This document shows positions 22,092-33,618 of a stretch of 64,000 nucleotides of DNA, piece after piece. This stretch comes from Eretmocerus hayati (Eukaryota > Arthropoda > Insecta > Hymenoptera > Aphelinidae). The notes beneath the pieces were generated by a model. It did no database searches. It worked only from the letters and a program-made list of their open reading frames with translations, and was not told where the DNA came from. Position numbers and translations under genes: made by a program. The stretch's first letter is position 1; every line of letters begins with the position of its first letter. The stretch is from positions 86,752,282-86,816,281 of the forward strand of contig CM056741.1 of NCBI GenBank assembly GCA_029851415.1. Direction: 5' to 3'.

Positions 22092-23624
22092 TGATTGATT
22101 GATTGATTTAAATTTATTGAGGGCGGAGGGTAAACCCTATTTGCCCCGTTGGAGGTACAAGTGAATGTAATAATAATAATATTAATCATTGGATAAGGGC
22201 TGGTACAACAAGGCACCAAGAGAAAGTACAAAGAGGTATCGTAAAAAGGAAATATTTGACAACATCAACAGTTCAAGAAAGTTTCAAAAAGTAATATGCT
22301 CATTATACGTGCCTGGGGGGTTCAAGGAAGGATGACAGGGCAGGTGGGATAGCATCGAGATGCTCCCGGCGAGCACGTTCAAACCAGTCGGTTTTGTCGC
22401 GTTCCAACAAGGTTTGAAGAAGAGAGCGTTTGAATGACTCAGGGGATTGTTCGGAAAAGTCTACGTCAGTGAGAGAGTTGATCAGTCTAGATGCCACGAA
22501 GGTAAAAGACTGATTGAGGGCTTCGGTACGAGGTGCTTTGTACCTTAGGGAAGGCTTATTATTTCGTTCAGATTGGCGGAGATTCGTTGAGTCTGCGGCA
22601 AGAGAAGAGCGCGTGCGAAGAAAGGTAGGAAGCTCATTTTGAATTACCGAAAAGGCCAGAGAACCTATCAAGTACTCGCGACGGCGAGTAGTTGAGAGCC
22701 ACCCAAGGGCAAGACGGTACGGTGTTACATGAGCGCACCATGGCACAAACCCACTCGCGAATCTAACGCAAGTGTTCAAGAGCCGGTGAAGTTTGAGCTC
22801 TTGCTCTTTATGCAGGCCTGTTAGGAGGGGAGCATCGTAGTCAAAATATGGTAGGACCGAACTAAGGGTGAGTTGACGCTTTACAGGAATGGGGAGGGCT
22901 CTACCAAGCACACGAAGTGAATAGAGGGCGCCATGAACTTTTTTGGAAATTTGGTTGATTTGCAGTCTCCAGTTCAGTCAGGGAGTTATGACCATCCCGA
23001 GAAGCTTGATTTGGTCGACATAAGGTATGATTTGACCATTTATACGGATTGGAGGGATACGCTGAAGGTCGATGGTGGATGTATACTGTTCGCTGCCAAG
23101 AATAATGACTTTTGTTTTATCTTCATTCAAACGAAGTCCGTTTTCAAGGGCCCACTGTGCTATTGCATTAGCATCATCGTTGATGGGGGTAATCTTCCTC
23201 ACGAGGTCATTGGGACGGGCGTGAATGTAGATGCCCGTGTCATCGGCGTAGATTGCGTGATGGGTATGGCGAAGTACTTGAGGTAGGTCGTTGATGGCAA
23301 TAAGGAACAGTGAAGGTCCTAGAACGCTACCTTGAGGGACTCCAGCATTTACATTTAACCAATTTTCGTGTGTACCGTCCTCGTGGCGCACAGCTTGAGT
23401 ACGACCTGAGAGATAGCTGGCGAACCATCGAATTACACGATCAGAACTGCCTATTCTGCGTAATTGAGTAAGTATCATCTTATGAGGTAGGGTATCAAAA
23501 GCTTTGGAAAAATCAAATGATATAAATATTGTGACCATGCGTTGATCGATTGCCGTGCGAACACTTTCAAAAATGCCAAGCAAGGCCGTCTGAGTGGAGT
23601 GGTGAGGACGAAAACCGCATTGGC
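22089..23624 (-). mobile_element. LINE B, 5'-truncated within RT
   Basis: A second minus-strand LINE of the same broad group, clearly different in sequence. The RT fragment (23625 to 22978) starts at the CGFRPHHSTQT segment, then has SFDFSKAFDT, GVPQGSVLGPSLF and IYADD (about 23239-23253). After a stop, 22911-22303 supplies the C-terminal region (HRLLNTCVRFASGFVPWCAH). The 3' tail is again ATTGATTG repeats at 22090 next to GA. At its 5' end the Gypsy LTR resumes with AAAGCACACTATAGCG. Confidence 0.8.
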
Positions 23625-24368
23625 AGAAAGCACACTATAGCGAGACGGGCCCGCGCGGGTTATAGCTATAGCAGTAGCCATACTTCCCCTCGAGCTCCCT
23701 CCCCTCGCGCGCCATTTCATCATCACCACGCCGCCGGCGGCAGACTTACGTCGTTTGTGATAGAGAGAGCACACGCCGTCGCTCGCTCCGATTCCTGCTC
23801 CGTTTTTGCCGCGCGTTTCCTCGTCGCCGCTATAAAAGCCACGCCGTGCATATTTTGACCTGGTGCAGTGGTTTGGCGACCGACCCTGTGCTCAGCAGAT
23901 TATCCAAGGAGCCCGAAGCAGCTTCCTGACCTTACGAGGTCAAATCGCCGACCGTGCCAAGCGTCCCATGGTGCACCAGCGACCGTCCCAAGGCCGACTT
24001 GCGTCTCGTGGCCATCCTACGCCCAGTAGCCGACGTCGTCTCCAAGGAAAACATTCAACGTTCTGTAAGTGCTAGCTCGAATTCTCTCTCTCTCTTTCTG
24101 TGGCCAGTAGAATGTATTCCTCTTCGTGCCCTCCCGACCTCGTAATCGAACTTGCGCAAGTACTCTCGCCTACCTAATGACCTTTTGTAAATACTTTGTA
24201 AATATGTTTCGACTTTCCCCTCTTCATTTTCATTCAAGCTTCGGTGCTTAACTTTATTACCTTGCTCTTATCATTTCATGCTCCCTCTAAACATGCAAAA
24301 TATAGAGTAAGTAAACCACGAAATAAAACCAGGCTCTGCCTGGATGTGCCTGAATAAATCCAGTCACA
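23625..24368 (+). repeat. 5' LTR of Gypsy element 2, second part
   Basis: AAAGCACACTATAGCGAGAC onward matches the 3' LTR from 33425 until the TATA box. AATAAA occurs at 24322-24327 and again at 24352-24357. It ends in ACA at 24366-24368, giving TGT...ACA termini. Without the LINEs the LTR would be about 890 bp. Confidence 0.8.
23831..23869 (+). promoter_or_regulatory. LTR core promoter
   Basis: TATAAAAG at 23831-23838 is followed 35 bases later by GCAGTGG (CAGT at 23866), an initiator-like sequence at normal spacing. Confidence 0.55.
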
Positions 24369-24369
24369 T

Positions 24370-24388
24370 TGGCTCCCAACTCGGTTCT
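24370..24388 (+). promoter_or_regulatory. primer binding site
   Basis: TGGCTCCCAACTCGG begins one base after the LTR end. The TGG start and the resemblance to TGGCGCCCAAC suggest a tRNA-Lys-type or related primer; the exact tRNA is not certain. Confidence 0.55.
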
Positions 24389-25822
24389 ATTTTATTGCAT
24401 CATTAGAGTACAATGCACACAAAGTCGAGCACGTGGTAGTGTGTAATAGTGTGTGTGAATTATGAGTGTGAGAGCATGGTGAGTCGAGTATTAAAAATCC
24501 AAGTGCGGTTGGATTTTCGGAGCAAATTTTCTGCACCGAGTGGTCTCGACGGCCATTTTGCTTGGAAATTTTCGGAGCAAATAGAATCTCAAAATTTTCG
24601 CGACTTCTCGACGCCTTGGCAGGAGAGGCAAACAAGACCATATATGGTCATATCAATCGCGATCGTCGCTCGCTCGCTAACGAGTTAAAGTTCTCTCTCA
24701 CGAGCGCGAGAGAGATAGCGATATATAATATACTATTCAATCAGAATATTTCGTGCGCGTGGCATAGTTCATTCGAAAATCACGCGATTTAAACTCGCCA
24801 TGCAACAAGTGTGTGTATGAAACGTGCACTATGAAAGTGCACAGCGATGCAAGCGACAGCAATATATATAGATATAGTGATATAGCGTTAGGCGTTTATA
24901 ACCGTCGCAGCGTCCCAATGCGTTCCGAAAATTCTTGCGCTCGATTGAAATAATTCAAAAGCGATCGCTGATCAATGGACACCTGCAATTAATTGTTTAT
25001 TAATAGATTTAGCAATTTTTAGTGCAATTTGAGTCAATTGTGAAGGTCTTTGACCAATATTTTCAATTCACTTCGTAAAAATTCTGAAAATTTTTCTATT
25101 GAATTGAGTAAATTTCTGATGAATCATGCACACTTGTGCATTGCAAATACGATTGTTGCTAAGAATTTTATAGACAAATTCGAGATTTTTGACAAATAAT
25201 TGGTGATTTTCAATAGACCAAAGTGCAAACGACCACATATAGGTAACATTAATCGGTCTCGTTTTTGACTTGAATATATAGATATACCAATACCCTCGAG
25301 TAATATATATAGGTATACTGACGACTACATAAAGTCCAGCGCTGCGCTATAGAATAGGCGTGCGTATGTGGACTACGTCCACATATTATAGGTATATAAC
25401 GTGCGTGTAGCGAAATGAAGAATTGTTATTGTTAATTATTTAAACAATTTACAGTAAAAATTGAATTTTCTCTGCAAATAACACCCGATGTTCGGGTAAA
25501 CGAAGCCATTCAAAGTAAACTCAAAATTGATTTTTGAATATTTTTGAAAATAGCTGTTTTTCACTTTTTTGACCTTTTGTGTGAGAATTCGACTGCGATA
25601 GCAACAAATATCATTAGAAGTCCAAGATTGCGAATGATCTAGCTGTATTCAATAATTTTGCAATCAATTTAACAATAAATTTTGCAATAAACAAAATTTC
25701 AAAAATTCATTTTCCCGCTTTTTTACAACTTTTTGGATTAGATTCAATACTTTTCATAAATTTGACTTCATAGTCAATAGAATTGGATGAATTTTGAAAC
25801 TTTTGCAACATTTTTGAAAATC
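24389..25822 (+). other. Gypsy element 2 leader
   Basis: About 1.4 kb of AT-rich noncoding sequence between primer site and gag start. The ORFs in it are short and chance-like. Confidence 0.55.
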
Positions 25823-27894
25823 ATGGCGGAAGAAAACGAAACTTTTTTTGAATCAGAAGCAGACTTGACCTGTTGGTTGACTAGTCTGAAACCAGATGAA
25901 CAATAAGAGACAATTCGCAAACTTGAACTCCGTGAAGATGGAGATGAAACCATCCAAATGGAAAGGCTTATGCGCTGCCTGTTAGATGATTATACAGAAT
26001 CTGACTTCATTGAAAATAATAGATTCGAAAATGATGAAGATTTAAAGCAATATAGGATAAGGTTGCGTAGGGATTTAGTACAAACTGCGTATAAATCGGT
26101 TCGCGGAGACCACTACATCAATGAAGATAGCAACGTCAACGCAATGGCAAGCGGAGGATTAACATCGTCATTAATACAAGAAGAAGAAAATGACATCTTT
26201 CCAACAATAGTCAGCGGATCGACGACAATTACAACAACATCAATGCCGATTTCGACATATACAGGCACAATGCCTCGGCAAACCATAACCTCTGCGATCT
26301 CGATGGACAACAGGCCTGTCACTAGTACGACAGGTAGTCCTACTGACCTTGATTTAGTACCATACACCTGTGATGATGGTACTGTACAACATACACCAAG
26401 AATGGTCGCAAATCAACTGAAGCGGTTGATCGCCGCGCGAAAACAAGTCGACGCATTACAATCAAATTGGACCAAGAAAAATCGGGAGCTCGAAGAATCA
26501 CAAAAACGTGCGCAAGCAATTGAAGCTCAATTAATCGAAAAATCGCGCAATTTCGATACTCGCGAATTCAATAGCACGCAAATGCCTGTAGGTCTAAGCA
26601 CAGTTATACCAACGAGCGTGCCGAGGCTCGCAAGCGATGTGCCTCGAATAAGAAGTGTTAATCTTCAAGATACATACGATCTTCGGTATTTCAATCCAAA
26701 TGAAGATCGGACAAGACAATCTGACCAAACAGTCATTCAACCAATAAATGCAACCAACAATCTGCCAGCACCGCAAGCTGTGCACAGTGGTCTCAACGAT
26801 ACCTACGGGAGAAATAACTCAATTCGCAGCCAACCTGTCGACATTGGCAAAATAGTACGTCAATAGAAATTGAGTTTTTCTGGAGATTTGAAAGATGGTA
26901 GCATAGAAGAGTTCTTACAACGCGTTGATGGATGCAAGACCCTATTTAGTATTGCGAATGAAGACCTCATGAATGCACTAACCGAATTACTCACCGGTCC
27001 AGCTTTGCGATGGTTTAGACAATCGCGGTCCAAATGGACAAATTGGACAGCATTCAAGACAGATGCTCGAATATGTTTTGGTTGAGATAAACACTTTTAG
27101 CAAAGTCTTATCCGCGAAGCAGAGTCTCGTACGCAAGGGAAAGAAGAGCGTGCAAGAGACTACATTGTCTGTCTTTTAACAATACTTGACAAATTTGATA
27201 CACCATAGAGCGATGACCAACAACTTGAACTTCTATATCGCAATTTGCATCCCACAATTCAACAATCGGTCCCTCGCGACAAAGTCAAAACGGTCGACGA
27301 TCTCTTCACGCTTACTCGAGAAGCAGAGCATATTCGAGATAGCAATAAATTTTATCGTCGGCCCCCAATCCTGATCGATGTCTATTGCCTGAACTGGCAT
27401 ATAAACCACCCGAGACGAAAAAATCAGACGACAATAAATCTCAACCTAACCTAGCAGCAACCTCGGTCGAACCACTGGTTGAAACGACAAAATTGATAAA
27501 AGATTTAATTCAGAAGGAACTAAAATCACTGACACTGCCTGCTGCGCCCCCAGTGCCTAGGCAAGCTCAAAACACAAATGCGCCAACTTCAATTGCGCAA
27601 ATGACAGATGCAGTGGCAAAAATAATTGATGAAGAATTCAAATCATTAAAATTGCAAAATACAAATACGTCTGCAAATAAGCCTGCATCCAATCAACAAC
27701 GAAATAGTTCAAATAATGACAAACCTAAAATTAATACGGTCCCTAGACCTAAACCGGTCATTAAAAGCGACCACAATAAGGACAAAGAACCTGGTCCTGG
27801 TCCGAAAAGCAGATTCTGCTGGAACTGCTCTTGGCCTGGATACACGAAAAATGACTGTCCTGAATGTCAAAAAAAAGGAGGAGGAGGCGACTAG
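25823..27894 (+). pseudogene. Gypsy element 2 gag
   Basis: The ATG at 25823 is followed in frame by a stop near codon 28, then a long open stretch (25958-26866) with a coiled-coil-like region (KKNRELEESQKRAQAIEAQL). A stop separates this from the conserved retrotransposon Gag core (SIEEFLQRVDGCKTLFSIAN, LLTGPALRWFRQ), which has more stops near 27083 and 27206. The reading shifts frame near 27385. The end has a zinc knuckle CWNCSWPGYTKNDC in which the expected His is Tyr (CAC to TAC). The product would be the capsid/nucleocapsid. It overlaps pro-pol by about 30 bases in another frame. Confidence 0.75.
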
Positions 27895-30800
27895 GTAAGG
27901 CCTCTACCGCCTCTCTAGAGGATATGGCCTCTGATATCAGTGACCAACAGCCAGCCACGAAACCAGGACTATATTCCACAAACTCTCCAAGTCCATCAAC
28001 TGATTATGACAATGAAAAACCACTTGGCGATCATCCTCGCTGGTGGTTCAAAACAAATTTAGGAAAAGCCTGTGTTCGCGCTTTATACGACACTGGCGCA
28101 TCTCGAACAGCTGTTGGACCAATCGGTCTACAATTAGCTGCTGCAATTGGAGCTCGTGTGTCGCCCTATCGAGGCCCACACTGCCGTTTAGCAACTGGTG
28201 AATTAGCGCGACCGGTAGCGCAAACCAAATTGCCAATTGAGGTTGCTGGTGTAAAGAAAGACATTGCAATGTTCATTTCTGAAAAATTGGCCTATGACCT
28301 AATTTTGGGAGCAGACTTCGCATATTCTTTCAATGCAATCCTTGTTCCTGAAGAAAGTACTATGACAGTGAAAGGCGAGAAGGGCCCATCAGACCCTTTT
28401 ACTGTTGAATTCGCTACTCAGGGCGATTTAAATACAGCAAACCTCGCATCAGTCGGCATTGAAGATCTCACTGACAAGCATCGCAAATTGTTAGATGACG
28501 TGTTAGACCGAAATATAGTAGTTCATGGTCCAAGTATTGGTTGCACGGACCGGATTAAACATGAGATCGTCGTCGAGTCATGTCGACCGATCAAACAAAA
28601 ATATTACCCCGTATCCAAACGGATCGAGGACGAAATGCATGATCAAGTCCGGAAAATGCTCGAACTCGGAGTAATCAGAAAATCGACGAGCGCATGGTCT
28701 AGCCCCGTAGTAATGGTTAGGAAATCGAATGGCGAATATCGCTTTTGTGTTGACTACAGAAAATTGAATGATGTGTCACGCAAAAATGCATATCCTATAC
28801 CGCAAATGGATGCAATTCTACGGAAGCTCCAGAATGCTAAATATATCAGCACTATGGACATGAGCTCCGCATACTGGTCTATCCCACATAAAAAAGGCTC
28901 AGAACAATTTACGGCATTTACAGTACCCGGATTAGGTTTGTTCGAATTCACAAAATTACCGTATGGGGTCTGTAATGGTCCTGCGACCTACCAGGCCCTA
29001 ATGGACGATTTAATCGGTCCTGAATTAAAGCCATTCGCGTTCAGCTATTTAGACAACATCATAATAGTAACCGAGACGTTTGAAAAACACCTTGAAGTAC
29101 TCGAGCTAACTTTGAAAAAAAAACAAAGATGCTGGTCTAACAATTAATCGTGAAAAAAGTCACTTTTGCAAGGACGAAGTTAGGTACCTCGGAGTCCTAG
29201 TCAATCATGATGGCTGTCGACCAGATCCAGAGAAGATTAAGCCAATTGTTGAATTTCCAGCCCCAAAGACTTTGAAAAAATTGCAGCGCTTCTTAGGCAT
29301 GGCGTCGTGGTATAGAAAACGCCTTTGAGCAAATGAAAATCATGCTTGCAACGGCTCCAGTCTTGAATCGGCCTGACCACAATCTCGAATTTCAAATCCA
29401 GACCGACGCATCGAATACGGGCCTTGGAGCCCTGCTTGTCCAAATAGTAGATGGTGAAGAGCGCCCTCTAGAATTTGCTAGCAGAGTACTCACGCCCCAA
29501 GAAGAGAATTTCTCTTGTACAGAACGAGAATGCCTGGCTCTTTTATGGGCAATGAGAAAATTTCGGCCTTACATTGAGGGATACCCATTCAAGGTAATAA
29601 CTGACCACAGTAGTCTGCGTTGGTTATTCAATCTACGGAATCCCACAGGACGCCTAGCCCGCTGGGCACTTGAATTACAAAGCCATGACTTCACTATACA
29701 ACATCGACCAGGAAATAAAAATATCGTACCAGACTGCTTATCTAGGATGTACGAAGACGAAGAAATGCTCGAGACACCTGGTCTAGCGACCATTAGTGTA
29801 GAAAAATCCACGCAAGATGCGTGGTACATTGGAAAATTCAACGAGGTCCAGAATCGACCAAAAGAATTCCCAAATTGGAAAATCGTCGGTGAAAATCTTC
29901 ACCATTATAAGCCCGACGACGTACTTGACGATCTTGGTATTGACAACGATGCGTGGAAATTAGTAGTACCGCAAAAAAATCGTTTACAAATCCTAAGAGA
30001 ATGCCATGAAAAAGTAACAGCAGGCCACTTCGGTCGATTTAAAACACATCAACGTGTTATACTCCATTACTTCTGGCCAAATTTATACCACGATGTGGCA
30101 AATTTTGTGAGAAAATGCACAATTTGCCAACAATGCAAAGTGCAACAACTTGCACCAGCCGGCCTCATGGGGGAACGGTCAATCACACGACCATGGCAAG
30201 TTGTAGCAGCCGACACTTGCGTGTTTCCTCGCAGTGTTCATGGCAATGAATATCTGATAGTCTTCATTGACTTATTTTCAAAATGGATGGAATGTGTACC
30301 AGTTCGCAAAGCAAATGCACTGACTGTGCGTAAAGCTCTGGACACCAGAATAATTCTCCGTTTTGGTACTCCTGAAACTCTCCTGCCCAACAACGGACCA
30401 GAGTACTCAAACAAAGTAATAGACAAGTTCTTGCAGGAGCGTGGGATTGTACATATGACTTTACCACCCTACGCCGCTCATTGCAATCCAGCAGAACGAA
30501 TAATAAGAACAATTAAAACGTCCATAATTGCATACTTAGAGGACAAACATAGTCGCTGGGACGAACACGTGACCGAACTCCAGTTCGCTTACAATACAAG
30601 CGTCCAGCTGTCGACTCATCTCAGTCCAGCTTTTATGAACTATGGACGTAATCCAGTTCCACCGAAAAACTTCAAATGTTAACAACAACTCGCGTCTGCT
30701 GAAAAAGAGCTAGTGCAAGTAATAAGTAACTGGCAAGCACACATGCTAAAATTGCCTGACTTACATACGGTCGCAATGACCAACTCGCAAAAAGCTCACG

Positions 30801-31426
30801 AGCATCAAGCTCAATACTACAATAAAAAACGACGTGATGTTCAGTACGCAATAGGAGATGCTGTTTGGAAACGTAACAGAGTCCTATTATCACAAGCTCA
30901 GGGTATCACAGGCAAACTTGCACCCAAATTTGACGGCAAATTCACCATCCTGGCTCGACTCGGTTCAAACGTTTACGAACTGGCCGATGAATCGGGCCAA
31001 AGCATCGGAAAAGTGCATGTCCAAGACCTCAAACCCTATATCGACGGCGAAGAGCCCCCAATCGAACCTGAAACCGAACAATCACTAATCGCCTCGTTAG
31101 ACCACGATTCGTTCAACCAAGGTCCATGTCGGGTACTCAGATCCGCAAAAAACGTTGCGCAAAAAGCAGATACTCCGAAATTAACCAAAACACGGGGGCG
31201 ACCGCGAAAAACAAAAATCGTAGTTACTAGAAAACGCGTGAAATTCGCGCCCTCAATCAGGCATGAATCGAATGACCATATAGTCAAAGTGACTCCGCCA
31301 AATACGACCGAAGCGGTGCCAAAACGACCGCGCGGCCGCCCAAAAGGATCGACAAAAAAGAAGATCTTGAATGCGTCAAATGTATCCCCTATGCGCACTA
31401 GATCTAGTAGTCGCTTGACAAAATAG
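27864..31426 (+). pseudogene. Gypsy element 2 protease-RT-RNase H-integrase
   Basis: The protease has YDTGAS near 28087. RT has VDYRKLNDVS, MDMSSAYWSI and YLDN in place of YLDD, so the second catalytic Asp is Asn. A frameshift at an A9 run (~29117) and a deletion near 29320, which removes part of the RT-RNase H connection, follow. RNase H (29400-29760) keeps its acidic residues (TDASNTG, TERECLALL, TDHSSLRW, VPDCLSR). Integrase has an HHCC domain (~30000-30140), then VAADTC, NNGPEYS (expected DNG, so Asp to Asn) and NPAERI. A stop at 30680 interrupts the C-terminal part, which has a GPY/F-like module (KLAPKFDGKFTIL) and two AT-hook-like segments (RGRPRK, RGRPKG). No chromodomain is seen. Confidence 0.85.
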
Positions 31427-31484
31427 TGATTCTATTTTCCAACTTACACTATTTTGTCGTAGAACTCTTGTAGAAAAAACTCTC

Positions 31485-31558
31485 TTTTCTTTGTAGTGGA
31501 TGTCTGTCCGTAGGAAAAAGAAATATAGGGAAACAACCTAGAAAATTTGTTCCAGGAA
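31485..31558 (+). promoter_or_regulatory. candidate splice acceptors ahead of ORF3
   Basis: CTCTCTTTTCTTTGTAG (AG at 31495-31496) and AATTTGTTCCAG (AG at 31554-31555) both precede the ORF3 ATG at 31559. The second lies three bases from it. This parallels the acceptor before ORF3 of element 1. Confidence 0.4.
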
Positions 31559-32266
31559 ATGGATTTCCTCAATGAGAGCAGTGAAGTCACCGAAAAGTCA
31601 CCGGAAGAAATAAGAGAGGCAATGGAGCAAATGCGCCTATTCAACGAAGAATGGGAACAACAGCGAGCCGAAGAAGAGGCTGAAGTGGCACGATTATCTG
31701 CCGCGACAGCAAACACCCCTTCTGACGAAAATGTCAACGCTGACAACGACGATGATGAAGCCAGGATCCTCATGGGTCGAATAGACGACCATATACTAAA
31801 AATGGAAAATCAGAGGGTAGAAACCGATGATTTGATAGCGGAATGCTTCGCATTCCAGGACAAATACGGGAAGGCCAGCGTTGACCTTTTCGGTCAAAAA
31901 AGAATTGAGTACATTGAAGATACCATAGAGGACTTGGCCATGATTGATGAGGCTCACCAAATCAGAGAACGCCGCCGCGAAGCTCATCGCAGAGAAGAAG
32001 AAAAAAAAAGGCGTGAAGCAGAGGAAATGCGACAGCTTGAAATAGAGGCCGAATGCGCCAAAATGCGGGCGATCCAGCTTCAGCATCAGCTCGACCAGAA
32101 GAACAACATGAGGCACTTCCAAGGAATAGAAGAGGGTAGAAGTCGTCGCAGAGAAGCTTCTGGAAAAAGGGCCCTCTACGACGTCCCTAGATGCCCGATC
32201 TGCAAGTGCCAAGGGTCATATGACCCAAAAGATTGTCCATTTGCGGACAGACACGATGAACAGTAG
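31559..32266 (+). CDS. Gypsy element 2 ORF3: coiled coil plus CX2CX10CX5H, 235 aa
   Basis: An intact ORF in the env position. I start at the ATG at 31559 (AGGAAATGG), not the in-frame ATG at 31547, because of the adjacent acceptor. It is acidic at the N-terminus (PEEIREAMEQMRLFNEEW). It has a strongly charged coiled-coil region at about residues 140-190 (RERRREAHRREEEKKRREAE) and ends with CPIC, ten residues, C, five residues, H. ORF3 of element 1 (550-1232) ends with identical spacing. There is no signal peptide or hydrophobic segment, so it is not Env. The function is unknown; a structural or nucleic-acid-binding accessory role is possible. It has stayed open while gag and pol have decayed. 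Confidence 0.65.
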   Translation: MDFLNESSEVTEKSPEEIREAMEQMRLFNEEWEQQRAEEEAEVARLSAATANTPSDENVNADNDDDEARILMGRIDDHILKMENQRVETDDLIAECFAFQDKYGKASVDLFGQKRIEYIEDTIEDLAMIDEAHQIRERRREAHRREEEKKRREAEEMRQLEIEAECAKMRAIQLQHQLDQKNNMRHFQGIEEGRSRRREASGKRALYDVPRCPICKCQGSYDPKDCPFADRHDEQ

Positions 32267-32650
32267 GTCTTAGACCGAAGAGGAGGTCGACGACCGAAGA
32301 CACGTAGTCTCCGACCGATCAGTAATTTAGTAATTTTTCGTTTTTTGCGTTGGTCTACGACCACTCAGTTGATATTCTTTCTTTTCTAAGGTCAATTGAC
32401 CAAATTTTTATAGTAGTAATACTAAGGTCTACGACCTAATATCTTGAAAACTAGTGAAAATTCAATTGATAACTTTTCGAGTTTCCATTCCATTACGGTC
32501 ATACGACCAGATTCCCGATTGTCTAGGTTAGCAAAAACTTACACGGTCAATGACCATTGAATTGTTTCTGAAATTAGTATGTTTATTTTTTGAACGTTCG
32601 TACTTACCTGTCAAATGACAACTTTTTCAGTATTTTTGATTTTTTTTTGT
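32214..32650 (+). promoter_or_regulatory. array of GGTC-N3/4-GACC dyads
   Basis: Exact GGTC...GACC dyads start at 32214, 32266, 32285, 32352, 32390, 32426, 32497 and 32545, with spacers of three or four bases. Near matches are at 32306, 32610 and 32637. The copy at 32545, GGTCAATGACC, matches the IR-1 nuclear-receptor (ecdysone-response-like) core. The first copy is inside ORF3 and the second overlaps its stop codon. Possible roles are a receptor- or zinc-finger-bound enhancer or insulator; nothing here proves binding. Confidence 0.5.
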
Positions 32651-33261
32651 GCCAAAGAACAAATCAGGTGTACGACCAAACAATCATGTGACAAAATAGT
32701 CAATCAGTATTTTATTTTTATAAATTCAAGCGTTATTCATGGATTGAGCGATGTATGGTATGATTTGAATGCACGAGGCGTGAATACGGACAAATGTCCT
32801 AAGTATGATCTGTGTACTGTGTACGATGTATGTTCAGTGTGCTGTATGCAATGAACGATGAGTATACTGTGTGCCTAGTATGATCCAATAGTAACGGTCA
32901 ATTCAAGATACCAAGTGATTCAGTGAAAGCTAAAGTGATTTTCTCTGTGGCACACATGTGCAGAACAGTGCAGTCAAAGACACTCTCCAGTGATCTACGA
33001 TCCAAAGTTCATATGAATGGTTGCTAGAAGAGTGAATTTCATGTCCGCATGTATGATATCCCCACCGTTTTGAGGAATTACATATACATTTTGTAAAATT
33101 CAACTTCTTATTTCAGAAACCCAAACATGATGCAATCATTGCAATTTTCATCCCAATTTCATGACTACAATGGTCAATCTTCCACTTTATTTGGCCCAGA
33201 TTCAGAGAGGGTAGGCTCCGAGCTGGTACGCCAGTCGGCTACCCAGCGTCTGGGGGAGGGG
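32651..33261 (+). other. Gypsy element 2 3' region and polypurine tract
   Basis: Noncoding AT-rich sequence ending in TGGGGGAGGGG (33251-33261), the polypurine tract directly before the 3' LTR. Confidence 0.65.
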
Positions 33262-33379
33262 TGTGACGGATGAGTGATATCCGTCTTGCCTCTCTCTTGG
33301 GCCAAGTAATATAATTTATAATCTAATCATGAAGTTATTGTTCCAGCAAGAGCTGAGCGAAGGAGAGGACATTTTTTAG

Positions 33380-33429
<50 letters not shown>

Positions 33430-33618
33430 ACACTATAGCGAGACGGGCCCGCGCGGGTTATAGCTATAGCAGTAGCCATACTTCCCTTCGCGCGCCATTT
33501 CATCATCACCACGCCGCCACCGGCAGACTCACGTCGCTTGTGATAGCGAGAGCACACGCCGTCGCTCGCTCCGATTCCTGCTCCGTTTTTGCCGCGCGTT
33601 TCCTCGTCGCCAATATAA
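33262..33618 (+). repeat. truncated 3' LTR of Gypsy element 2
   Basis: It starts TGTGACGGATGAG after the polypurine tract. It carries an uninterrupted (GA)n at 33383-33425 followed by AAAGCACACTATAGCG, and matches the 5' LTR until TATAAAA at about 33613. After that the sequences differ completely, so the downstream ~540 bp of the LTR are missing. Confidence 0.8.

Larger units (their letters stand above)
19494..33618 (+). mobile_element. Gypsy-like LTR retrotransposon (element 2), decayed and interrupted
   Basis: Order: 5' LTR (19494-24368, split by two LINEs), primer binding site (24370), leader, gag (25823-27894), pro-pol (27864-31426), ORF3 (31559-32266), dyad-rich 3' region, polypurine tract (33251-33261) and truncated 3' LTR (33262-33618). 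Domain order protease-RT-RNase H-integrase is that of Gypsy/Metaviridae. gag and pol contain stops, frameshifts and a deletion, so this copy cannot encode working enzymes. Confidence 0.8.

Noticed and set aside
31559..32266. ORF3 as an Env glycoprotein
   Set aside because: No signal peptide, no transmembrane segment and no cleavage site; composition is coiled-coil and charged.
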